From SAR202 cluster bacterium (GTDB lineage: Bacteria > Chloroflexota > Dehalococcoidia > SAR202 > CAJWER01), in NCBI GenBank assembly GCA_030740335.1, contig JASLXL010000037.1, positions 1-12,472 of the forward strand: a stretch of 12,472 nucleotides of DNA, in the 5' to 3' direction. The notes under the pieces are model-generated. The model was not told the DNA's origin, did not search any database, and saw only the letters and a program-made list of their open reading frames with translations. The stretch's first letter is position 1. Each line of letters opens with the position of its first letter. Both the position numbers and the translations under genes were made by a program. Of the stretch, positions 6,440 to 12,472 are shown piece after piece.

Positions 6440-7223
6440 AGTGTCTGTTCACGATTCCATGAGACTACCCACGGTTTTTGGAAAAATGTGACCCTTAAGT
6501 AGCTCTCGAGCCATCAATTGGGGTTCATTGGAAGCAAGGGTTGGTTCAAAGCATTGACCGTTTCCCTTAAGCAAGGAAGGATGTGGACTAGGAACGTGGT
6601 TTTTGATCAAGTCAGGGTGGAATTATAGGAATACGTCTATACTATTTCACAAGACCAGTTATCCTGTGAATCGGCACTCCGAATGGCTGACCGCCAAAAG
6701 GGGATCATTGAAGATCCAGACCTGTTGTCGACTGAGTGCAGAGGCTTGATGTACTTGCCATGCCTCTACAATTTCGTCGGCCCTTTTGCGGATGGGCTAC
6801 TTCTTCCACTTATCAAAAACCCCAATGTGCGTAATCTAGTGCACTGGAAATTGAGCGATAGGTACAACTCGTCAGGGTGAACGTTGTCTGGCACCAACCG
6901 GGAGCATCTGCCTACGATCTCTATGCCGACGTTCCGTTATGGGTGGTTCTCCGACCAAAGTGTCCAAGTCACCAAGAATATCAAGTGCAGCATTCGGTTA
7001 AACTGGATGCTCTCTAATTCCACATACGAAAACGAAACCAGACTCCAATTACCGAACAGTCACCACATGAGAATCCCTAACGTGTGGTTAGACGTTGGCG
7101 CCAACACCACCGTTGATGAACAGCAAGTCGGGGTGCTCATTCCCTATTTCGCCAGATTTGCGGAGCCTCGATACTGCATAAACTTGCATGTGAGTCTGTA
7201 GAGTCGCACCTAAATTGACCAGG
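6440..7223. other. gene-poor, AT-richer stretch, probably decayed DNA
   Basis: No convincing gene is found between the ABM gene and the small frame before iolD. Plus-strand frames of 65 codons (6683-6880) and 105 codons (6884-7201, TTG start) lack Shine-Dalgarno sites and recognisable motifs. Minus-strand frames are broken by stops, although short runs such as HPDLLFINGGVGANV (near 7090-7140) read like coding sequence. The base composition is noticeably more AT-rich than the flanking genes. Eroded gene remnants are the likeliest content. Confidence 0.45.
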
Positions 7224-7364
7224 ATGCCAGACGACGTCAAAGAGATGTGTCTCCACATCGCGGAAGACTACCAAAGCACGGACGTTCAATTTAAAATCCG
7301 CGTGACTCCGACCGCAACTGGCGAAAGTCGGATCACAATCAATCCACTGGGAGTGATGCACTGA
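7224..7364 (+). CDS. 46-codon hypothetical small frame just upstream of iolD
   Basis: An ATG frame at 7224 encodes 46 residues (MPDDVKEMCLHIAEDY..GVMH) and ends with TGA 7362-7364, where the last A is the first base of the iolD Shine-Dalgarno. Such placement would allow translational coupling. No proper ribosome-binding site precedes the ATG (AGG directly abuts it) and no family is recognised. It may be the tail of a lost gene, a leader peptide, or chance. Confidence 0.3.
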   Translation: MPDDVKEMCLHIAEDYQSTDVQFKIRVTPTATGESRITINPLGVMH

Positions 7365-7377
7365 AGGAGGAACTGAA

Positions 7378-9267
7378 ATGACCGCAGGCAGCAACGATAC
7401 GGTCCGACTGACTGTCGGACAGGCAATAGTTAAGTACCTACAGGTCCAATTTAGTGAGCGCGATGGAGATAGGCGTCGCTTGATTCACGCGGCATTCGGT
7501 ATTTTCGGTCACGGCAACGTACACGGCTTGGGGCAAGCATTTTACGAGTACGGTACCGACATCCCGTTCTATCAGCCACGCAACGAACAGTCCATGGTTC
7601 ACACTGCCATTGGATTCGCCAAAGCGAATCAGCGGCTGGCGACTATAGCTTGCACCTCTTCTATCGGCCCAGGGGCCACCAACATGCTCACAGGAGCCGC
7701 AACAGCCACTATCAACCGGGTGCCGGTTCTGCTATTCCCCTCAGATTACTATATCACTCGTCACCAGGGCCCAGTGCTTCAACAACTGGAGCATCCCACT
7801 TCTGCGGACATCAGCGTCAACGACGCCTTCCGTCCACTTAGCCGATTCTACGACCGTATCTCCCGTCCTGAGCATGTCCTGACTGCTCTGCCCGAGGCCA
7901 TGCGCGTGCTAACCGATCCCGCCGAGACCGGCGCCGTCACCGTCTCGCTACCCCAGGATATTCAAGCTCACTCCTATGCCTACCCTGTACGTCTCTTTGA
8001 AGAGCGGGTTTGGAGAGTGGAGCGACGCCTCGCTGATCCGCAGCGAATTGGCGAGGCTGCGGCGCTGCTGAGGAACGCTCGCAGCCCGATCATCATAGCT
8101 GGCGGTGGTGTCCACTATTCCCAAGCCTGGGATGAGCTTGAAACCTTCTCCGAGAGATTGGGTATCCCGGTGGTGGAGACCTTCAGCGGCAAGGGGGCAT
8201 TTCGCAACAAGTCGCCACTTCTGGTGGGGGCTCATACCATCACAGGTCCCACGTCAGCGGCGAAGCTGATGAATGACACGGACCTGGTGATCGCCGTAGG
8301 CACGCGACTTACCGACGTAGTCACTGGGGCTCAGTCGGCGTTCAGGAATCCGGACGTCAAATTCGTGGGCATTAACGTGACTAGCCATGACGCATTCAAG
8401 CAGGGAGCACTTCCCATCCTCGCGGACGCCCGAGAGGCACTCAAGGCACTTATCGAAGCGTCTGGTATAGCGGGTATCAAACCCAATCCAGAATACCTCG
8501 GTAATATCGCAGCAGCGAAGAAAGATTGGGAGGGCCAGCTCAGAAACGAAGTCTACAACCACATACCCGGAGAGCCCATGGGTCAGGGAGAGCTGATCAA
8601 GATACTCAACGACGGCGCACAGGAGGGTGACACGATTCTCGCTGCCGCTGGTACGCCCCCTGGAAACCTCGTAAACCTCTGGGATGCAACGGGCGGACGC
8701 AACTGCCATATAGAGTTCGGGAACTCTTGCATGGGTTACGAGATTCCGGGTGGCATTGGAGTACGCATGGCCCAGCCTGAAGGTGAGGTCTACGTGCTAA
8801 TAGGTGACGGGACGTACCTACTTAGCCCATCGGAGATCATGACGGCCGTTCAGGAAGGCCTGAAGTTGACGGTTGTGATCTCCGAAAATCACGGATTCCA
8901 GTCTATACGGCAACTCCAGATGGCCCGGACCGGCAGAGCCTTCGCTACGGAGTTCCGTAATCGCGACAAACCCACGGGACGACTGGAAGGGGGCTATGTG
9001 GAGGTGGACCTCGCCAAGATCTCGGAGGGTCTGGGCGCTCACGTGTGGAAGGTGACAACTCCCGAGGAGGTTCGTATCGCTATGGGCGAGGCTCGGGAGG
9101 AGCCAGGCACTTGCGTCATAATCGCGGAGACAAATCCAGACCGCTATGTCCCTCCTTCGAACGTTTGGATGGACGTGGAGACCGCAGAGGTGAGCAACGA
9201 TCCTGTGACGCAAGCACTCAGAGTAATTTACGAAGAAGAGCGTAAGCAACAGCGCTTCCACTACTAG
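7378..9267 (+). CDS. iolD: 3D-(3,5/4)-trihydroxycyclohexane-1,2-dione acylhydrolase (IolD), ThDP-dependent
   Basis: IolD hydrolyses trihydroxycyclohexane-1,2-dione (from inosose) to 5-deoxy-glucuronate in myo-inositol catabolism, with thiamine diphosphate as cofactor, in the cytosol. The 629-residue length fits the family. AAGGAGG at 7364-7370 lies 7 bases before the ATG. Visible features are the N-terminal ThDP-enzyme PYR domain with IFGHGNVHGLG (42-52) and the activating Glu70 in PRNEQ; ACTSSIGPGATNM (91-103); QLEHPTSADISVNDAFRPLS (136-155), which replaces the usual IolD VSVNDCFRPVS; a central domain (about 220-360); and the PP domain with GDG (476-478) and ENHGFQSI (503-510) as the metal/ThDP motif. 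It is followed 48 bases later by iolE, so an operon is likely. Other ThDP lyases are less likely given these IolD-specific stretches. Confidence 0.9.
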   Translation: MTAGSNDTVRLTVGQAIVKYLQVQFSERDGDRRRLIHAAFGIFGHGNVHGLGQAFYEYGTDIPFYQPRNEQSMVHTAIGFAKANQRLATIACTSSIGPGATNMLTGAATATINRVPVLLFPSDYYITRHQGPVLQQLEHPTSADISVNDAFRPLSRFYDRISRPEHVLTALPEAMRVLTDPAETGAVTVSLPQDIQAHSYAYPVRLFEERVWRVERRLADPQRIGEAAALLRNARSPIIIAGGGVHYSQAWDELETFSERLGIPVVETFSGKGAFRNKSPLLVGAHTITGPTSAAKLMNDTDLVIAVGTRLTDVVTGAQSAFRNPDVKFVGINVTSHDAFKQGALPILADAREALKALIEASGIAGIKPNPEYLGNIAAAKKDWEGQLRNEVYNHIPGEPMGQGELIKILNDGAQEGDTILAAAGTPPGNLVNLWDATGGRNCHIEFGNSCMGYEIPGGIGVRMAQPEGEVYVLIGDGTYLLSPSEIMTAVQEGLKLTVVISENHGFQSIRQLQMARTGRAFATEFRNRDKPTGRLEGGYVEVDLAKISEGLGAHVWKVTTPEEVRIAMGEAREEPGTCVIIAETNPDRYVPPSNVWMDVETAEVSNDPVTQALRVIYEEERKQQRFHY

Positions 9268-9315
9268 CCGACGTAGGCTCATTACCCACATACTTCCACA
9301 GGAGGGCTTCAGAAA

Positions 9316-10203
9316 ATGCAAATAAGAATCGGGGTGGCACCGGACTCATGGGGTGTCTGGTTTCCTAGCGATCCCAGGCAAATCCCGTGGCAGAGGTTCC
9401 TTGACGAAGTCGTCCAGGCTGGCTATGACACCATCGAGTTGGGCCCATACGGGTATTTGCCGACCGATTTACCGACTCTGAGCTCAGAGTTGGAGGCTCG
9501 TGGACTTACAGTGTCTGGCACCTTTGCCATGGCGGACCTCGCCGATCCGGCCCAGTGGTCTGAGCTCGAAAGGCAGATCGTTAGCGCTTCGACAACCCTG
9601 CAGGCCCTAGGAGCGGGTTTTCTCGTGCTGATAGATGACACCTACACTGACCTGTTCACAGGTGAGTCCAGAGGACCAGTTCAACTGGACGCCGCCGCCT
9701 GGAAACGCCTAATAGATACCACTCACAGAGTGGCCGACATCGTACGAGATCAGTTTGGCCTAAAGCTTGTATTTCATCCACATGCGGAGACACACGTTGA
9801 ATACGACGACCAGATCGAATTGTTCTTAGACCAGACCGATCCAGACCGTGTGTTCATCTGTCTGGACATCGGCCATCATGCATACCGTGGTGGCGACCCT
9901 GTCGATTTCATGAGACGACATCACCAAAGGATCCCGTATTTACACCTCAAGAGTGTGGACGCGGATATCCAGAGAAGTGTAGAAGCGGACGGCATACCGT
10001 TCGCCACCGCCGTCACTATGGGGATGTTCTGCGAGCCGTCAGAGGGCAAAATCGACTTCGTGTCATTTCGCGACGTGCTCAATGAGGTTGATTTCGATGG
10101 GTGGGCAATAGTCGAGCAGGATCTTTACCCAACTTCGTTCGACAAGCCGTTGCCCATAGCCGCCCGTACCCGAAAGTACCTGAGTGACATCGGTATCGGA
10201 TAA
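9316..10203 (+). CDS. iolE: inosose dehydratase / IolE-type sugar isomerase-epimerase
   Basis: IolE dehydrates scyllo-inosose (2-keto-myo-inositol) to the trihydroxycyclohexanedione used by IolD, so it supplies the substrate of the upstream gene product. The 295-residue TIM barrel has AGGAGG at 9300-9305, 10 bases before the ATG. Typical IolE motifs are APDSWGVWF (8-16), YDTIELGPYGYLP (37-49), HPHAETHVE (154-162), CLDIGHHAYRGGDP (182-195), YLHLKSVD (208-215) and IVEQD (265-269). The metal-binding residues are expected among Glu158, Asp184, His210 and Glu267, by family analogy. It is cytosolic. It sits in an iolD-iolE order with a 48-base gap. A related isomerase/epimerase acting on another keto-cyclitol or sugar cannot be ruled out. 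Confidence 0.83.
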   Translation: MQIRIGVAPDSWGVWFPSDPRQIPWQRFLDEVVQAGYDTIELGPYGYLPTDLPTLSSELEARGLTVSGTFAMADLADPAQWSELERQIVSASTTLQALGAGFLVLIDDTYTDLFTGESRGPVQLDAAAWKRLIDTTHRVADIVRDQFGLKLVFHPHAETHVEYDDQIELFLDQTDPDRVFICLDIGHHAYRGGDPVDFMRRHHQRIPYLHLKSVDADIQRSVEADGIPFATAVTMGMFCEPSEGKIDFVSFRDVLNEVDFDGWAIVEQDLYPTSFDKPLPIAARTRKYLSDIGIG

Positions 10204-10407
10204 GCAAGTCTAGGACGTCAGCGATAATGGGACACGTACAGGGGTGAAGAACCGTGATGGATTAGAAGGTGACATGAGTTCCAAGGCTGGGATTAGAGTG
10301 CCTCAGAAACGAAGTCTCAGTGCCCCCGGCTATATATAAATCAGTGTTCGCACAAGACCGCAGCCAGGAGACCTGGTCGTTCGTGCAGCGGGTGGAGATC
10401 GGCGATT
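10204..10407. other. intergenic region before the IS relic; nothing clear
   Basis: No gene or terminator with a T-run is seen after iolE. A short hairpin CCAGG-AGA-CCTGG lies at 10364-10376. A plus-strand frame at 10320-10616 overlaps the IS relic in another frame and has no support. Confidence 0.4.
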
Positions 10408-10824
10408 CGACGTCAGTACACTCCCGAAGAGAAGGTTCGCATTGTGTTGCAGGGGTTCCGCCAAGAAGGTATCAAGCCATACACCAACCAAACATGGATC
10501 AAGACGTTCACGGAGGCAGGCAAGGAGAAGTTGGACCGCTAAAGTGTGCAGGATGCCACAAAGTAGGAGATCGGGGAGCTCAGGCAGGAAAACGGAGAGT
10601 TGACGCAGTTTGTTGAGTATCTCTCATTCCAGTTGTCCCTTCTCAAAACAACGGCCATCGAAGCCGTCGTGGCCTACCACAACTACCCGAGGTATCATTA
10701 GGCACTGGGTAACATCACTCGTGCAGATGTGTTCCATGGGAAACTGGAACAGGTACTGCAGAGCATAAAGGAGTCACAAATCCAGACAATCGAACGGCGA
10801 AGTCTCTACAACAAGGCCGTCTGA
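10408..10824 (+). pseudogene. decayed IS3-family transposase (OrfA joined to OrfB C-terminus)
   Basis: One frame from 10408 to TGA 10822-10824 reads RRQYTPEEKVRIVLQGFRQE, the start of an IS3/IS911-type OrfA. It continues with IKPYTNQTWIKTFTEAGKEK, then EIGELRQENGELTQFVEYLS, the OrfA leucine-zipper region. It passes directly into AYHNYPRYHXALGNITRADV, the end of the OrfB integrase-core protein (X is a stop). Three in-frame stops (TAA near 10540, TAG near 10564 and 10699) break it. Part of the OrfA helix-turn-helix is missing, and the whole DDE catalytic core of OrfB has been deleted between about 10645 and 10660. It is inactive. Terminal inverted repeats were not found. It lies between iolE and the iolH-like gene. 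Confidence 0.78.
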
Positions 10825-11039
10825 AAGTTCACGCCCACTCCTCGCACCGTTAATCGCTCGAGGATCAATATGACCCATTTTCGCTGGTTGTCAACACGAA
10901 ATATCGCTTCTCACATCCCCATCGGTGGTCCCAAATTCACTGACCTTCCATAGGCCGGCGAATGGACATCAAGTCTCACTCCTATCATGCTTTAACCAAG
11001 TGATCTAGGCATGATCGCTCAAAGTATGTGTGTTGGTAT
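10825..11039. other. intergenic region between the IS relic and the iolH-like gene
   Basis: No gene is supported here. A short plus-strand run at 10881-10907 (SLVVNTKYR) resembles the start of IS200/IS605-type transposases, but it is too short to call. No T-rich terminator for the minus-strand gene ending at 11040 was identified. Confidence 0.4.
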
Positions 11040-11954
11040 TCAGGACTCGATTGACACAGGCTGAGTAGTCCAATATTTGTCAACATAATACCGGATTTGC
11101 TCGAGCATTGACCGCGAGCACTCGTCAGCTTGGTCGACTCCATATGAGAACACCTGAGCCGTCATAATCCCATCGAAACCCACTTCGCTGAGCGTCTTGA
11201 ACACCAGGTCCCAGTCGATCTCGCCGTCTCCGATCTTCAGATGTTGATGAACTCTAGCAGTCGTTCCTGGCGGGTTTACAACGTAGCGCCAGCCGATCTT
11301 GTGGTTGAATGTATCAGCAACATGGACCTGAGCCAGAACAGGCGCTGCATAACGAATCATCTCAGCCGTATCATCACCGAGATGGTATGTATGTGGCGTG
11401 CAGTACAGGTACTTGACATAGGAAGATCCGATTGCGCGCACCAGATTAACCCCCGTAAAGTTGTCCTCAACGAAATCATCAGGATGGGGTTCTAGGTGAA
11501 GAGGTAAGCTCTCCCGTTCGAACACCGGAAGCAACTCTTCCATCGAGTTCCAGAACGCAGTTTCGCACTCCTCAGCCATCTCGGGCCCAACTCTATAGTT
11601 GGACGATTGAGGAGACGGCCCCCTATCAAAAGTGGAGTTGACCGTTTCGCACCCAAGTTCGACGCAGATTTCGATGGCTCTCCTCCAATTCCGCACTGCG
11701 GCACGACGCTCGTCCTCGTTCGGACTCGCCCATCGATATGCCGCAAGTAGCGAAACCAATTTCACGCCTGTCTCTCGCAGCGCTTCCTTTAATTCTCGGA
11801 TGGTGTCCGCATTTGCCCTCGGGTAGAGGTGTTCCGGGAAAAATTCGTCGCGAGAGCACATCTCCAGATTCTCGTATCCTAATTCCGCCGCCATATAGAC
11901 AGTCTCTCGAATAGAGAGGTCAGAGTGCATGAAAGGATCCAAGGCAATCTTCAT
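11040..11954 (-). CDS. iolH: IolH-like sugar phosphate isomerase/epimerase (TIM barrel)
   Basis: The start is set at ATG 11954 (MKIALDPFMH), which has AGGAG at 11963-11967, 8 bases upstream; an in-frame ATG at 11990 overlaps the -10 element and is unlikely. The product is 304 residues of the xylose-isomerase-like TIM-barrel superfamily. Motifs fit IolH proteins found in inositol clusters: KIALDP (2-7), ELGYENLEM (24-32), YRWASPNEDERRAAVRNWRR (73-92), HLEPHPDDFVED (153-164), YCTPHTYHLGDD (184-195), QVHVADTF (209-216), NPPGTTARVHQHLKIGDGEI (227-246). Metal binding is expected from Glu155, Asp/His in the 184-213 region and the C-terminal HQH. The precise reaction of IolH is not settled. It is cytosolic and is transcribed toward iolE, with the IS relic between them. 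Confidence 0.78.
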   Translation of the reverse strand: MKIALDPFMHSDLSIRETVYMAAELGYENLEMCSRDEFFPEHLYPRANADTIRELKEALRETGVKLVSLLAAYRWASPNEDERRAAVRNWRRAIEICVELGCETVNSTFDRGPSPQSSNYRVGPEMAEECETAFWNSMEELLPVFERESLPLHLEPHPDDFVEDNFTGVNLVRAIGSSYVKYLYCTPHTYHLGDDTAEMIRYAAPVLAQVHVADTFNHKIGWRYVVNPPGTTARVHQHLKIGDGEIDWDLVFKTLSEVGFDGIMTAQVFSYGVDQADECSRSMLEQIRYYVDKYWTTQPVSIES

Positions 11955-11972
11955 CGTGCTTGCTCCTGTGTA

Positions 11973-12023
11973 ATTGACATTCGGCACCAATTATCTAAAA
12001 CCGGTTGTCAATCGGCAATGACA
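11973..12023. promoter_or_regulatory. repeated TGTCA/TGACA half-sites around the iolH-like promoter
   Basis: TGTCA-N8-TGACA (12006-12023) is an inverted repeat covering the -35 element, and a further ATTGACA at 11973-11979 is the exact inverse of TGTCAAT at 12006-12012, on the other side of the -10. Two similar arms also share a following CGG (TTGACATTCGG at 11975 and TTGTCAATCGG at 12005). The layout suggests a dimeric repressor binding at two places, possibly for inducer-controlled sugar use. The regulator is not in the window. Confidence 0.4.
11990..12018 (-). promoter_or_regulatory. promoter of the iolH-like gene
   Basis: On the minus strand TTGCCG (12013-12018) and GATAAT (11990-11995) are 17 bases apart. 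The predicted start near 11983 gives a leader of about 30 bases with the AGGAG site at 11963-11967. A perfect TTGACA also lies here (12006-12011) but has no -10 at proper distance. Confidence 0.5.
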
Positions 12024-12313
12024 GACAGTTATGGAACCGAGAAGACTATTGTTTTGGAGAACGGACAGCGAAACTACCTGAGGATCCTATTGTAGTGTAT
12101 GCGTCTTCCGATTGTATGTAGCTACAGCTTCTTTTGCCCTCCCCAAAACACTGGTCCAAGTGTTCGGTGGCACTCGAAGGCTGATAAGGCAAATCGAAAC
12201 GTCAGCCTATATGGTCGAGATGCTGGTGCGGACGAGATGACAAAGCCTCTCGACTGGGAAGTCCTTCCGTCAGGTTGGTGGAACAACTCCAGGGAGAGAC
12301 ATCGGATTGAGTC
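12024..12313. other. right-end spacer of the island; no gene recognised
   Basis: No supported gene lies between the iolH-like promoter and the end of the right-hand recombinase. A plus-strand frame from 12099 runs antisense into the attachment repeat and has no Shine-Dalgarno or recognisable motif. Confidence 0.5.
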
Positions 12314-12472
12314 TCAGTTCAAAGACAAAGCACAGGTTCGTCTGTCCCTTGCGTGTTCCAGGAGGAGTTCGACCCTCCCCCGTCTCCACCACGAACACGA
12401 AACGCCGTCAGCCTCTTGCCCACCAGGCGGAGGCTGATTGGCTGTCTGGGTCTTGGCGTCAGGGTCGTGAAC
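12314..12472 (-). CDS. second serine recombinase, C-terminal end (partial; gene continues past the window)
   Basis: The minus-strand frame open at the window edge reads VHDPDAKTQTANQPPPGG, then WWRRGRVELLLEHARD, and stops at TGA 12314-12316. It is in register with, and nearly identical to, the C-terminus of the recombinase relic at 4586-5308 (VHDPDAEPQTANQ..WWRRGRVELPVQ) until the repeat ends. Four of the six differences fall in third codon positions, consistent with a coding sequence under constraint. The last 16 or so residues (from LLLEHARD) are unrelated to the left copy, because they come from DNA beyond the att core. Whether the upstream part is intact cannot be seen. It probably acts at the ssrA attachment site. 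Confidence 0.7.
   Translation of the reverse strand, partial: VHDPDAKTQTANQPPPGGQEADGVSCSWWRRGRVELLLEHARDRRTCALSLN
12364..12472. repeat. right attachment repeat (attR-like), displaced ssrA 3' fragment
   Basis: This is the direct-repeat partner of 4639-4747: 103 of 109 bases match and the first 61 are identical. Bases 12364-12391 duplicate the last 28 bases of the tmRNA (T-arm, acceptor strand and CCA) without the rest of the gene, as expected for a site displaced by insertion. The repeat may continue beyond the window edge. Confidence 0.88.

Larger units (their letters stand above)
4639..12363. mobile_element. genomic island inserted at the ssrA 3' end (7,725-bp repeat-to-repeat unit)
   Basis: The unit runs from the left attachment repeat to the base before the right one. 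It carries a recombinase remnant at its left end, then an SDR, an ABM monooxygenase, iolD, iolE, an IS3 relic and an iolH-like gene. A second recombinase reads into the right repeat from outside, so the arrangement is best explained by two elements integrated in tandem at the same tmRNA site. Gene density is low and there are several relics, as expected for acquired DNA. The exact crossover base within the 61-bp identical core cannot be fixed. Confidence 0.75.

Noticed and set aside
10881..10907. IS200-like peptide run SLVVNTKYR
   Set aside because: Nine residues only, with no continuation or catalytic motif; too short to support a second transposase relic.
3255..12093. Shared 12-mer GAGGATCCTATT near 3255 and 12080
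   Set aside because: A few matches of this length are expected by chance in a window of this size, and the flanks do not match.
12099..12437. 112-codon plus-strand frame at the right end
   Set aside because: It crosses the attachment repeat antisense to the recombinase and shows no family pattern.
1..12472. CRISPR arrays, phage structural genes, toxin-antitoxin or defence systems
   Set aside because: No regularly spaced repeats and no frames with recognisable motifs of these systems were seen.

Overview
The window looks like a bacterial chromosome segment of moderate GC. It is consistent with a marine, SAR202-like Chloroflexota or a similar oligotroph. That placement is inference from the mix of gene families: a DUF2339 membrane protein, a GH32/43-like propeller protein, a cupredoxin lipoprotein, inositol-type TIM-barrel enzymes and a large serine recombinase. 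No taxonomic marker was searched. Most genes have clear Shine-Dalgarno sites, which helped to fix several starts.

Left, host-like part (1-4666): the C-terminal part of a DUF2339 multi-pass membrane protein; a small alpha/beta-barrel-like hypothetical; a convergent 491-aa beta-propeller protein of glycosidase type; a gene-poor stretch (3134-3708) with a gene relic, a tRNA-like relic and hairpins; a lipid-anchored cupredoxin with a TTG start and a good promoter; and, divergent from it, a complete tmRNA gene (ssrA, 4313-4666) encoding the tag GNTQPALAA.

Right, island part (about 4639-12363): a 109-bp direct repeat (4639-4747 and 12364-12472, six mismatches, first 61 bp identical) starts in the tmRNA T-arm and runs into the 3' end of a serine recombinase gene. 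The left copy belongs to a recombinase remnant (4586-5308, minus strand) that lacks its catalytic domain. The right copy belongs to the last 52 codons of a second recombinase whose gene continues past the window. The simplest reading is tandem integration at the ssrA 3' end, with a 7,725-bp unit between the two attachment repeats.

Island cargo: an SDR oxidoreductase; a small ABM-type monooxygenase (minus strand); an AT-richer gap with small unassigned frames; iolD (trihydroxycyclohexanedione hydrolase) followed by iolE (inosose dehydratase); a decayed IS3-family transposase; and a divergent iolH-like sugar isomerase/epimerase with its own promoter and repeated TGTCA half-sites. IolE and IolD catalyse consecutive steps of cyclitol (inositol) breakdown, so the island appears to carry a partial inositol/inosose module. 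The SDR could supply a redox step and the IolH-like protein an isomerisation, but both are inferred. IolB, IolC, IolJ and IolA are not in the window.
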